Part shown: positions 56,264 to 64,000 of the stretch, in pieces
How positions within the stretch are numbered: the stretch's first letter is position 1
Layout of the letters: each line of letters starts with the position of its first letter
Source: Clostridium bornimense
Lineage (GTDB): Bacteria > Bacillota > Clostridia > Clostridiales > Clostridiaceae
DNA: 64,000 bases
Assembly: GCF_000577895.1 (NCBI RefSeq)
Contig: NZ_HG917868.1
Location: forward strand, 1,054,001-1,118,000
Direction of reading: 5' to 3'
Translations under genes and position numbers: made by a program
The notes under the pieces: model-generated
Database searches by the model: none
Seen by the model: the letters and a program-made list of their open reading frames with translations, nothing else
What the model was told of the DNA's origin: nothing

Positions 56264-56300
56264 GAAAAGGCTGTGCATCTCTAATTATGCAACAGCCTAT
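56264..56300 (-). terminator. intrinsic terminator after DUF368 gene
   Basis: AGGCTGTGCAT (56268-56278) pairs with ATGCAACAGCCT (56287-56298). On the minus strand it is followed by TTTTC. Its GGCTGT...ACAGCC core resembles the terminators beside the dispersed repeat. Confidence 0.75.
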
Positions 56301-56308
56301 CTAAAGTT

Positions 56309-57196
56309 CTATTTTTTTTCGAAAAATACTTTTAATTGTTGTAATGCAAATATAACAGCACCACCAATTACAAAGTATACTATGCTGAACGTTTTTAATG
56401 ACATCGGATCTTTTGGTGTTTCAAGAGTTGTAGGACCCATAAAAACAGCATATAGAGAACCAATCATAAGACCTAAAATTAAGTAAATAACTTGTGATCT
56501 ATAATTTTCTAATACATATTTTAATAAACGTATAACAGAAACAATACCAGCAATTACACCCAAACCAAATATTATTAAAATAGGTAAGTAAGATAAGTTA
56601 ATTTTAAGAGTTTCTTTTATAGCGTTTACAATTGGTACATAAAGTCCAAATATAAGTAAAAGTGTTGAACCGGATATACCAGGTAAAACCATTGCAGAAA
56701 TTGCAATCATACCTACAAAAAACACATAAAGTCCAAGACCAATGGAAAGGTTGTCAAGTGATAATTTAAAACCGTCCCCACCAGAAGGATTAAAATATGT
56801 AATTGCAGCAACTATTAATATACCTACAATGGTAAATATTATGTTTTTATATTTACCAACAATAGAATCTTTTTCTTCTTTTATAACTATAGGAATTGCT
56901 AATACTATAAATCCTATAAATACTGAACTAATTTTATATATTTCTTTTTCAAAAATTGATGATAGTATTATCATAGATAATAAAAATCCTATAACCCAAC
57001 CTATACCAAGTTTAATAAGAAATATTAAAGATTTTTTCTTTTCTTCTCTAGAACTTTTTATAGATACTAGTGCATTAAGTGAGTTTATAAAGTTATCATA
57101 AAATCCTAATAAAAATGCTATGGTACCACCAGATACACCTGGTACACTATCAGCTAGTGCCATAAAAAATCCGCGAATAAAATTGATTATAAACAT
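56309..57196 (-). CDS. DUF368 membrane protein (undecaprenyl-phosphate translocase type)
   Basis: This 295-aa protein has about eight helices and the family motif twice: DSVPGVSGGTIAFLLG near the N-terminus and VLPGISGSTLLLIFG in the middle. DUF368 proteins have recently been identified as undecaprenyl-phosphate translocases that return the carrier lipid across the membrane. AAGGAGTG precedes the ATG. The gene is convergent with the glycolipid glycosyltransferase, and its terminator lies in the small gap. Confidence 0.85.
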   Translation of the reverse strand: MFIINFIRGFFMALADSVPGVSGGTIAFLLGFYDNFINSLNALVSIKSSREEKKKSLIFLIKLGIGWVIGFLLSMIILSSIFEKEIYKISSVFIGFIVLAIPIVIKEEKDSIVGKYKNIIFTIVGILIVAAITYFNPSGGDGFKLSLDNLSIGLGLYVFFVGMIAISAMVLPGISGSTLLLIFGLYVPIVNAIKETLKINLSYLPILIIFGLGVIAGIVSVIRLLKYVLENYRSQVIYLILGLMIGSLYAVFMGPTTLETPKDPMSLKTFSIVYFVIGGAVIFALQQLKVFFEKK

Positions 57197-57427
57197 ATAA
57201 GCACTCCTTTAAAGTTTAATAGAATAAGGTTTAGTATTCTATTTTTAATATTCTTAAGAATTATATACTATTTTGAATATTATAACAATATACTACATAG
57301 ATTAATTTATAAAATAAGGTAAGAAAATTGTTAAAATTATCAATTAAGTTATTATATTAAATGGACTATATTATAAACTTGTGATAAAATGTATTTGTTA
57401 TAGTATGTACGAAAGGAGTTGTGTTTA

Positions 57428-57655
57428 GTGAAGTGGTTTTTAATAGCAGCATTAATTATATTATCTATAGCTATGATAGTGCTTGTACTTATGCAACCTA
57501 GTAAAACAGATGGATTAAAATCATTAACAGGTGGTCAAGATACATTTTTTACAAAACATAAAACTAAAACAAGAGAATTAATGTTAGGAAGAGCAACATT
57601 AGTTGTAGCATTATTACTTGGAATCGTTATATTGATGATGCAAGGTCCACAATAA
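57428..57655 (+). CDS. secG: SecG preprotein translocase subunit
   Basis: This 75-aa subunit of the SecYEG channel has two membrane helices: one at about 4-22 and one at about 52-70, with LTGGQDTFFTKHKTKTRE between. GTG at 57428 lies 10 bases after AAAGGAG; the TTG at 57419 sits in the site itself. Followed by a terminator and by rnr and smpB, the usual order. Confidence 0.9.
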   Translation: MKWFLIAALIILSIAMIVLVLMQPSKTDGLKSLTGGQDTFFTKHKTKTRELMLGRATLVVALLLGIVILMMQGPQ

Positions 57656-57673
57656 TTGTATAAGTTACTGATG

Positions 57674-57712
57674 AAGAAGCTATCTTTAGTAATGGATGGC
57701 TTCTTATTTTGT
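57674..57712 (+). terminator. hairpin after secG
   Basis: AAGAAGC (57674-57680) pairs with GCTTCTT (57699-57705), with further inner pairs, followed by ATTTTG. Probably a partial terminator. Confidence 0.65.
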
Positions 57713-57758
57713 ATATGAATTTATTTATTTACCAATAATATTTATGGAGGTGATTAAT

Positions 57759-59897
57759 TTGAATATAAGAGAGATATTATTAGGGTTTATGAACGAAAAA
57801 GCTTATAAACCTATGAGTATAAAAGAATTATCAAAGATATTTAATATTAATAAAAAAGAGTCTAGAGATTTTGAAAAAGTTTTATTAGAGATGGAGAAAG
57901 ATGGTCAAATCGTTAAAAATAGAGCTGGATATTACGGTGTGCCAGAGAGAATGGGATTAGTTGTAGGAAGATTACAAGGTCATGCTAGAGGGTTTGGATT
58001 TGTTATTCCAGAAGAGGAAGGGATGGTAGATATCTTTATTCCAGGTTCAGCGATGAATGGAGCGGTACATGGAGATAAAGTCCTAGCTAAGATAGTAGTC
58101 AGTGAAAAAGAAGGTAAAAAATGCGAAGGAGAGATTTCAAGGATACTTGAAAGAGCGCAAAAAGAAATTATTGGTATATATGAAGATTCAAAAAACTTTG
58201 GTTTTGTAATTCCAGAAGATAAAAGAATTAGTAAAGATATATTTATACCAAAATCTAAAAGAAATGGAGCTAAGTCTGGAGAAGTAGTTATTGTTGAAGT
58301 TACTGAATGGCCAGAATCAAGAAGAAACCCAGAAGGAAAAATCACCTCAGTTCTCGGAAACAAAGGTGATAAGGGAATAGATATATTAACAATTATTAAA
58401 AAGTTTAAATTACCAGAAAAGTTTCCAAAAGAAGTTGAAGATTTCGTTAATAAATATGATGATATTATTGATAGTAAGGAAGCGGATAGAAGAGTAGATC
58501 TGAGAGATATTAAGATGGTAACAATTGATGGAGAAGATGCCAAAGATCTTGATGATGCCGTATCTGTAAGCAAGCTTGAAAATGGTAACTATTATTTAGG
58601 AGTGCATATAGCAGATGTTTCTCATTATGTTAAAGAAAGATCTCCATTGGATGAAGAAGCACTAGCAAGAGCGACATCAGTATATTTAATTGATAGAGTT
58701 ATTCCTATGTTACCTAAAAAATTATCAAATGGATTATGTTCATTAAATCCAAAGGTAGATAGATTGGCACTTAGTTGTTTTATGGAAATTGATAAGAATG
58801 GAAAAGTGTTAAATCATAAAATTGAAGAAACTGTTATACGAACAAATGAAAGAATGACATATACTGATGTAACTAAGATATTAAGAGATAAAGATGAAGA
58901 ACTTATAGAACGATATAAAGAATTATATGAAGATTTCCTTCTTATGGGTGAATTATTTGAGATTCTTAATAAGAAGAGATTATCACGTGGTGCAATAGAT
59001 TTTGATTTTGAAGAATGTAAGATAATACTAGATGATAAAGGAAAACCAATCGATATAAAGCCATATGAAAGAGCTATTGCAAATAGAATAATTGAAGAAT
59101 TTATGTTAGTTTGTAATGAAACAGTGGCTGAACATATGTATTGGGCTAATACTCCTTTTGTATATAGAATTCATGAAGATCCAGATACAGAAAAATTAGA
59201 ACATTTTAACGAGTTTATTTATAATCTTGGATATACAATGAAGAAAACTCAGGATGTTCATCCTAAGAATCTTCAGGAGATTGTAAATAAGGTAAGAGGA
59301 AAAAAAGAAGAGACAGTAGTAAATACATTATTATTAAGAAGTATGAAACAAGCAAGATATTCTCCTGAATGTATAGGACATTTTGGACTTGCAGCAAAAT
59401 ATTATTGCCATTTTACATCTCCTATAAGAAGATACCCAGATTTAATAATACATAGAATAATTAAGAAGCACTTAAGAGGAAAATTAGATGAGAAGACTAC
59501 AAGGAGATTTATTGGAGCAGTAGATTATGCTTCTATACAATCATCTGAAAGAGAAAGAGTAGCACAAGAAGCAGAAAGAGAAGTTGATGACTTAAAGAAA
59601 GCAGAATATATGTCAGAAAGAATAGGAGAAGTATACTCAGGTATTATTTCATCTGTTACTAATTTTGGTATGTTTGTAGAGCTTCCTAATACTGTAGAAG
59701 GATTAGTACATATAAGTGAGCTAGAAGATGATTTCTATCATTATGATGATAGGCATATGGCACTTATTGGAGAAAGAACGAAAAATATATATAAATTAGG
59801 TGATGAAGTAGAAATAATTGTAGATAGAGTTGATATTGATGCTCATGAAATTTATTTTAAGCTTCATAATGTCCTAGAAGAAGATAATGAAGAATAG
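57759..59897 (+). CDS. rnr: ribonuclease R
   Basis: This 712-aa 3'-5' exoribonuclease degrades structured RNA and works with SmpB in trans-translation quality control. Cold-shock domains come first (GHARGFGFVIPEE), then the RNB core with DGEDAKDLDDAVSV and YHFTSPIRRYPDLI-like CHFTSPIRRYPD, then an S1 domain (GEVYSGIISSVTNFGMFVELP). TTG at 57759 follows GGAGGTGAT by 8 bases; the longer frame from 57696 is rejected. Followed by repeat copy F and smpB. Confidence 0.95.
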   Translation: MNIREILLGFMNEKAYKPMSIKELSKIFNINKKESRDFEKVLLEMEKDGQIVKNRAGYYGVPERMGLVVGRLQGHARGFGFVIPEEEGMVDIFIPGSAMNGAVHGDKVLAKIVVSEKEGKKCEGEISRILERAQKEIIGIYEDSKNFGFVIPEDKRISKDIFIPKSKRNGAKSGEVVIVEVTEWPESRRNPEGKITSVLGNKGDKGIDILTIIKKFKLPEKFPKEVEDFVNKYDDIIDSKEADRRVDLRDIKMVTIDGEDAKDLDDAVSVSKLENGNYYLGVHIADVSHYVKERSPLDEEALARATSVYLIDRVIPMLPKKLSNGLCSLNPKVDRLALSCFMEIDKNGKVLNHKIEETVIRTNERMTYTDVTKILRDKDEELIERYKELYEDFLLMGELFEILNKKRLSRGAIDFDFEECKIILDDKGKPIDIKPYERAIANRIIEEFMLVCNETVAEHMYWANTPFVYRIHEDPDTEKLEHFNEFIYNLGYTMKKTQDVHPKNLQEIVNKVRGKKEETVVNTLLLRSMKQARYSPECIGHFGLAAKYYCHFTSPIRRYPDLIIHRIIKKHLRGKLDEKTTRRFIGAVDYASIQSSERERVAQEAEREVDDLKKAEYMSERIGEVYSGIISSVTNFGMFVELPNTVEGLVHISELEDDFYHYDDRHMALIGERTKNIYKLGDEVEIIVDRVDIDAHEIYFKLHNVLEEDNEE

Positions 59898-59902
59898 AGA
59901 AT

Positions 59903-60142
59903 CAGTGCACAGTGCACAATTCACAGTGCACAGTGAAAGTTAAAATTCCCCATGGGGAATTTATTATAGTCCTGCGGACGGCTAGTTAGATTGAGATTAG
60001 ATAATAAATATTATGGTATATATTTAATTAAATATATACAACTAGTCTTAATAAAGAAATATTGATATCGTATTTTAAATTTAAGAAATTCCGCAGGAAT
60101 TTCCGCCATAACTGTACACTGTGCACTGAAAACTGTGAACTG
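59903..60142 (-). repeat. dispersed intergenic repeat element, copy F (GTGCAC type)
   Basis: This copy begins CAGTGCACAGTGCACA, has AAAATTCCCCATGGGGAATTT (palindromic), TAGTCCTGCGGACGG, then AAGAAATTCCGCAGGAATTTC, and ends ACTGTGAACTG. The middle differs from E. It shares its orientation with C and E. It is followed at 60143 by a look-alike terminator hairpin. It fills most of the gap 59898-60272. Confidence 0.8.
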
Positions 60143-60192
60143 AAAGAACTATCGCTGATGAAAGTTAATCATGATTGCGACAGTTCTTTTAT
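60143..60192. terminator. terminator beside repeat copy F
   Basis: AAAGAACTATCGC pairs with GCGACAGTTCTTTT across an imperfect hairpin, close to the GAACTATCGC...GCGATAGTTC form at 7700. T-run is short. Confidence 0.65.
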
Positions 60193-60272
60193 AATGTGGT
60201 AAAATATATATATATAGTTTTTTATCAATGAAAAGGTAAAGTTTATATAAAGAAATTCTAGAGGTGGAAAAT

Positions 60273-60740
60273 ATGGCAAAGAAAAAAGATAGTAATACAT
60301 TAGTTGATAATAGAAAAGCATTCCATGATTATTTTATAGAAGAATCCTATGAAGCTGGAATTGAACTTATTGGAACAGAAGTTAAATCAATAAGGGCAGG
60401 AAAAGCAAATCTAAAAGATTCTTATGCAGAAGTAAGAAATGGTGAGGTATGGGTCAGAAATATGCATGTTTCACCTTATGAACAAGGTAATATCTTCAAT
60501 AAAGATCCTATGAGAGATAGAAGATTACTTTTGCATAAATTTCAAATAGCGACTCTTTCTAAATATGTTACTCAAAGTGGATATACTATGGTTCCACTTT
60601 CTCTATATTTAAAAAATGGTAGAGTTAAAGTTAATATAGCAGTAGTACGTGGAAAGAAAAATTATGATAAGAGAGATGCTTTAAGAGAAAAAGATGCAAA
60701 GAGAACTATAGAGAGAGAATTAAAAGATAGATATAGATAA
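60273..60740 (+). CDS. smpB: SsrA-binding protein SmpB
   Basis: This 155-aa protein binds tmRNA and rescues stalled ribosomes. Conserved stretches are [40 protein letters not shown] and the basic tail [20 protein letters not shown] at 60273 follows GAGGTGG; the GTG at 60264 is part of that site. rnr is the usual neighbour. No tmRNA gene is found directly downstream in the window. Confidence 0.96.
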   Translation: MAKKKDSNTLVDNRKAFHDYFIEESYEAGIELIGTEVKSIRAGKANLKDSYAEVRNGEVWVRNMHVSPYEQGNIFNKDPMRDRRLLLHKFQIATLSKYVTQSGYTMVPLSLYLKNGRVKVNIAVVRGKKNYDKRDALREKDAKRTIERELKDRYR

Positions 60741-60754
60741 ATAGAATTCTTATA

Positions 60755-60800
60755 AAAAGAAGTTTTGTTACTATTTTTAGTATAGAAAACTTCTTTTTTA
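60755..60800 (+). terminator. intrinsic terminator after smpB
   Basis: AAAAGAAGTTTT pairs with GAAAACTTCTTTT around a stem that itself has TACTA/TAGTA; TTTTT follows. Confidence 0.85.
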
Positions 60801-60910
60801 TTATTAATAATATAAGTTTTGTAAAAGTTGGGGATAATATATTGAAGAGGTATGCTGGAAAAGATTATAATTAAATAAAAGAGTAATTGACTAAATGGAG
60901 GAGCAAAGTT

Positions 60911-62299
60911 ATGTTAGACAAAAAAGTAGAAGAGTTACGTGATGAGTTTTTAAATTCATTAGTTGAAATACTAAAAATAAATTCTGTTGAAGGAAAGAAA
61001 TTGCCAGGTATGCCTTTTGGTGAAGGTCCAAATGAAGCATTAGAAAAAGCATTAGAAATTTGTGATGATTTAGGATTTAATACAGTAAATTTAGATGGGT
61101 ATGTTGGATATGCTGAATATGGCTCTGGAGAAGATTATGTGGCAGTTCTTGGGCACTTGGATGTGGTACCAGAAGGAGAAGGGTGGATGTATCCTCCATA
61201 TGGAGCAGAAATTCATGATGGAAAGCTTTATGCAAGAGGGGTTATGGATGATAAGGGTCCTATTTTTGCAGCACTATATGGATTGAAGGCTATTAAAGAT
61301 TTAGGTTTACCATTATCTAAAAGAGTTAGAGTAATTTTTGGAACAAATGAGGAAAGTGGTTCACATGATATGCCTTATTATGTTGAAAGAGAAAAACCAC
61401 CAGTAGCGGGTTTTACACCAGATGGTATGTTTCCAATAATTAATGGAGAAAAAGGACTTACTATGTTTAGATTAGTTAAGGAGTTTTCTCATGGTGAAGA
61501 AGGGGTAAATAATATAGAATATATAGCCGGAGGAAGAAAAGCCAATATGGTGCCTGATTATTGTGAGGCAAAAGTTACTGGAGAAAACCTAAGTGAAGTA
61601 TTATTCGCATTAGAAGAATATGCAGATAGAACAGGAATAAAGTTAGAAGGTATATTAGAAGAAGATAAGCTTATAGTAAAATCTTATGGAAAGAGTGCTC
61701 ATGGTAGTACGCCAGAAAAAGGTATTAATGCTATTTCAGGAATAATTGCTTTCTTAGGTCAATTAGATTTACCAAAAGGTGATATTAGAGAGTTTATAGA
61801 ATTTTATAATAAGTATATAAATTTTGAAATACATGGTGAATCTATGAATTGTGATTTATATGATGATATTTCAGGATATTTATCTTTTAATGTAGGTGCA
61901 ATTGATATTAATAAAGAAAAAGGAAGTATATTATTAAATTTAAGATATCCTGTTACTAAAACTTTTGAGGAAATGATGAATCCTATTGAGGAAATAATTA
62001 AAGATTATAGTATATCAATAGAAGATATGGATCATGAAAAGCCTTTATATTTTAGTCCTGATAGTGATTTAATTAAGATATTACAAAAGGTATACACAGA
62101 ATACACTGGAGAAGAAGCAACACTTTTAAGTATAGGTGGAGGAACTTATGCAAAGACTATGGATAATATAGTAGCATTCGGACCAATATTCCCAGGAAAA
62201 CCAGATTTGGATCATCAACCAAATGAATGTATGGAAATAGAAGATCTTATGATGTGTGCGAAAATATATGCAAAAGCAATTTATGAACTAGCAAAATAA
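60911..62299 (+). CDS. M20-family dipeptidase (PepV/Sapep type)
   Basis: This 462-aa zinc dipeptidase has GHLDVVPEGEGW (first zinc ligand), GVMDDKGPIF (bridging Asp), NEESGSHD (catalytic Glu) and TPDGMFPIINGEKG, the Sapep/PepV signature. The C-terminal His is in the HQPNE stretch. ATG at 60911 follows GGAGGAG; the frame from 60887 is rejected. It is a single cytosolic gene, probably breaking down dipeptides for growth. Confidence 0.92.
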   Translation: MLDKKVEELRDEFLNSLVEILKINSVEGKKLPGMPFGEGPNEALEKALEICDDLGFNTVNLDGYVGYAEYGSGEDYVAVLGHLDVVPEGEGWMYPPYGAEIHDGKLYARGVMDDKGPIFAALYGLKAIKDLGLPLSKRVRVIFGTNEESGSHDMPYYVEREKPPVAGFTPDGMFPIINGEKGLTMFRLVKEFSHGEEGVNNIEYIAGGRKANMVPDYCEAKVTGENLSEVLFALEEYADRTGIKLEGILEEDKLIVKSYGKSAHGSTPEKGINAISGIIAFLGQLDLPKGDIREFIEFYNKYINFEIHGESMNCDLYDDISGYLSFNVGAIDINKEKGSILLNLRYPVTKTFEEMMNPIEEIIKDYSISIEDMDHEKPLYFSPDSDLIKILQKVYTEYTGEEATLLSIGGGTYAKTMDNIVAFGPIFPGKPDLDHQPNECMEIEDLMMCAKIYAKAIYELAK

Positions 62300-62347
62300 T
62301 GTTTAAAAGTGCTTTACAATAAAATGTTATGATAGGAGGAAATTTAA

Positions 62348-62485
62348 ATGAAAAAGTTAAGAATTGCAGCTTTAGTTGGAGCAGTAGTAGTAACTGCAGC
62401 TAGTGTGCTAATTAAGGATAAGGAAAATAGAAGTAAAGAAGAATATGGAAAAGTAAAGGGGATTCCGGAAGAACCAGCTAAATAG
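62348..62485 (+). CDS. 45-aa membrane-anchored small protein
   Basis: The ATG follows GGAGG at good spacing. MKKLRIAALVGAVVVTAASVL is a basic N-terminus with a membrane helix (or uncleaved signal), followed by a charged tail ending EEPAK. The stop codon lies within a perfect terminator stem (62472-62491), and ORF, site and terminator together argue for a real gene. Function unknown. Confidence 0.6.
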   Translation: MKKLRIAALVGAVVVTAASVLIKDKENRSKEEYGKVKGIPEEPAK

Positions 62486-62496
62486 CTGGTTTTTTT
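62472..62496 (+). terminator. intrinsic terminator overlapping the small gene's stop
   Basis: AACCAGCT-AAAT-AGCTGGTT is a perfect 8-bp stem followed by a T-run. Confidence 0.9.
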
Positions 62497-62795
62497 ATTA
62501 AGCATAAGTATATAATATTGTCAATTATATTGCGTAAAAGGCAAAAAAATACTCATAAACGATATAAAATATAAAGATAAATCCTTTGTGAGTTAAAAAA
62601 GATAGGATAAGTAATATATATAGAAAAAATATTCGGATAATGCGATAATTTAAATATATTATTAAAGAGAATTATAATTTATTAAAAAATGTAACTAAGG
62701 AAAAAGAAAAAGTCAGATAACTTTAAACTTATTTTGACTTTAGAATCTTTATAAAGATATGATATTTATTTAATTTGGAAATAGGAGAAATACAT
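62497..62795. other. AT-rich intergenic region before the cohesin/X2 gene
   Basis: No frame with a site is seen. A hairpin AAAGTCAGATAA/TTATTTTGACTTT lies at 62709-62742 and has a T-run on the minus strand only. The promoter of the cohesin/X2 gene must be in this stretch; I cannot place it. Confidence 0.5.
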
Positions 62796-64000
62796 ATGGA
62801 TAATTTAAATATTTTAGATAAAAGTATTAATATGAATGATGAGATGATGGGGAAAAAAATATATATAGATCGAGATTGGATTGATATAGATAAAAGTGTA
62901 GGTATAGTATCAGATGTAATAATCCATATGAATGCATATAGTATTTCTAAATTAATAGGTATAGAAGAAAACTTTAAAGTGTTATTAAGAAACAAAGATT
63001 ATGCTATAGTAGGTAATTCAATAGTTTTATATAAAGAGTTTATATCACTATTAGAAGAAGGAAAAAATACTCTTTCTTTTATATTTGATAATAATGAGGA
63101 AAGAAAAGTTTGTATAAATATTATTGAAGATAAAGATATAAGTTTGGACTTAATAATAGGAAAAGCTAATGGAGAAAGAGAAGATAGAATTGTAGTACCA
63201 ATAATGATTGAAGGTATAACAGAAAATGGACTAAATGCTTTTAATTTTTCTCTTTCATTTGATAATAATAGATTTAGTAATATAAAAATCTTCCCTGGTA
63301 GTATATGTGTCAATCCAGAAGTAACTTTATTTACTGATATTAATGAAGATAGTGGAACAATATCAATAATGTACTGTGATTCCGTGGGAGATGGAACTGA
63401 AGCAATATATAAAGATGGAATATTTATAGAATTAGAAATGAATATAAAAGAAGAAGCTCCATTTGGAGATAGTGAAATAAATATGAATCAAATAGGTATA
63501 TTTGCTGATATTAATGATTCACTATATAATCTAAAATTCCAATCAGGATTAATTACAGTAGATGGGCTAGTAAATGCAGAAATTCTTACACCTACAACTA
63601 CTTTTGATTTAAATGATTTTGTAGATGTTTATGTAGATATAATATTTAATGAAAATATTTTAGAAAAGATAATATTAGGTGATACTGTTCTAAAGGAAAA
63701 TGTAGATTATTTTATAAATAATGACAATGTAGTTTTAACAAAGGAATTCTTAAAGACTTTAGAAGAGGGACAAAAGGAATTTGTTTTCGAATTTGAAGAA
63801 TGTGAAGATATTTTATTATATGTTGATATTTTTAGAGGAAACAAGAAAATTAAAATTGAAATTAATGATGTTTCTGTAACAAAAGGTACATCAGTAGTAG
63901 CACCTGTAAGTATAGAAGGCGTAACAGAAGAAAAGCTAAGTGCTTTTAATTTTGCATTAAGTTATGACAATAATAAAATGAAAAATGTAGCAGTAGTGGC
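62796..64000 (+). CDS. large repeat protein of alternating X2-like and cohesin-like modules, 3' end outside window
   Basis: The ATG follows AGGAGA; an in-frame TGA lies just upstream, so no longer start is possible, and no signal peptide is present. About 401 residues are visible and the frame is open to the end. Modules in order: X2-like (about 30-115, with DYAIVGNSIVLYKEFISLL), cohesin-like (about 115-255, with VVPIMIEGITENGLNAFNFS), X2-like (about 255-345, DYFINNDNVVLTKEFLKTL), and the start of a second cohesin-like (VAPVSIEGVTEEKLSAFNFA). Cohesins bind dockerins in cellulosomes and in clostridial surface enzymes; X2 modules are Ig-like spacers. Acidic throughout. Confidence 0.75.
   Translation, partial: MDNLNILDKSINMNDEMMGKKIYIDRDWIDIDKSVGIVSDVIIHMNAYSISKLIGIEENFKVLLRNKDYAIVGNSIVLYKEFISLLEEGKNTLSFIFDNNEERKVCINIIEDKDISLDLIIGKANGEREDRIVVPIMIEGITENGLNAFNFSLSFDNNRFSNIKIFPGSICVNPEVTLFTDINEDSGTISIMYCDSVGDGTEAIYKDGIFIELEMNIKEEAPFGDSEINMNQIGIFADINDSLYNLKFQSGLITVDGLVNAEILTPTTTFDLNDFVDVYVDIIFNENILEKIILGDTVLKENVDYFINNDNVVLTKEFLKTLEEGQKEFVFEFEECEDILLYVDIFRGNKKIKIEINDVSVTKGTSVVAPVSIEGVTEEKLSAFNFALSYDNNKMKNVAVV

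Noticed and set aside
57696-57758. Longer N-terminus for rnr
   Set aside because: The GGAGGTGAT site is placed for TTG 57759, and the upstream part overlaps the secG terminator.
60741-60910. tmRNA gene (ssrA) after smpB
   Set aside because: It commonly follows smpB, but the gap is too short and contains only a terminator and the next gene's site.
62729-63313. Two minus-strand frames (88 and 104 aa)
   Set aside because: Both are antisense to the cohesin/X2 gene, and their translations are low-complexity shadows.

Overview
The window is AT-rich and densely coded. It uses strong GGAGG-type ribosome binding sites, many TTG and GTG starts, and hairpin-plus-T-run terminators. The gene content points to a spore-forming, fermentative low-GC Firmicute, most likely Clostridium sensu stricto: the cggR-gapA-pgk-tpiA-gpmI-eno set followed by secG-rnr-smpB, a [4Fe-4S] serine dehydratase pair, rubrerythrin, a YtaF-like protein, YhgE/Pip, DUF1189, DUF5685, DUF4363/DUF421 and cohesin/X2 modules. 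I cannot name the species. I found no rRNA, tRNA, transposase, prophage or CRISPR array.

Layout. 0-2.6 kb: end of a DUF1189 protein, a two-gene permease, and a small membrane protein. 2.6-4.6 kb (minus): an operon of CYTH protein, DUF5685 protein and a Cys-tailed J protein. 4.8-7.3 kb: nucleoid-associated protein and pepA. 7.7-10 kb (minus): TPR membrane protein and the DUF4363/DUF421 pair. 10-18.6 kb: nucleoside kinase, YtaF, sdaAB-sdaAA, rubrerythrin, two cysteine-containing proteins of unknown function, pssA (minus) and a lipid kinase. 18.6-25 kb: YgiQ (minus), a structured leader before an MgtE_N/CBS protein, then cysE, queG, plsC and nth. 25-36 kb: a secreted protein, a RelA/SpoT-like protein, ddl, a moxR-DUF58-transglutaminase operon, two Cof-type HAD phosphatases, trmL and degV. 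36-44.3 kb: YhgE/Pip and a complete BMP-type nucleoside ABC transporter with two tandem lipoproteins. 44.8-55 kb: the glycolytic cluster, interrupted between gpmI and eno by three unfamiliar genes. 55-62.5 kb: glycolipid glycosyltransferase, DUF368 (minus), secG, rnr, smpB, an M20 dipeptidase and a 45-aa membrane protein. The window ends inside a large repeat protein of alternating X2-like and cohesin-like modules that has no signal peptide.

How the genes work together. CggR probably represses the glycolytic cluster; a repeated GGGAC motif lies at its own start. GapA, Pgk, TpiA, GpmI and Eno carry triose phosphates to phosphoenolpyruvate, and gapA-pgk-tpiA show the C-ending codon bias of highly expressed genes. 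PlsC, PssA, the YegS-like kinase, the UgtP-like glycosyltransferase and DUF368 belong to membrane lipid or undecaprenyl-phosphate traffic. The BMP transporter imports nucleosides.

Most notable: (1) a leader before the MgtE_N/CBS gene with a 23-codon reading frame and two interleaved perfect helices, which looks like an attenuator; (2) six copies of a 140-325 bp non-coding repeat family, each in an intergenic gap and mostly beside look-alike terminators; (3) the signal-less cohesin/X2 protein at the right edge; (4) the CYTH-DUF5685-J-protein operon, whose DUF5685 member has two Asp-rich motifs like those of isoprenoid synthases. Starts are adjusted where a ribosome binding site clearly decides them.
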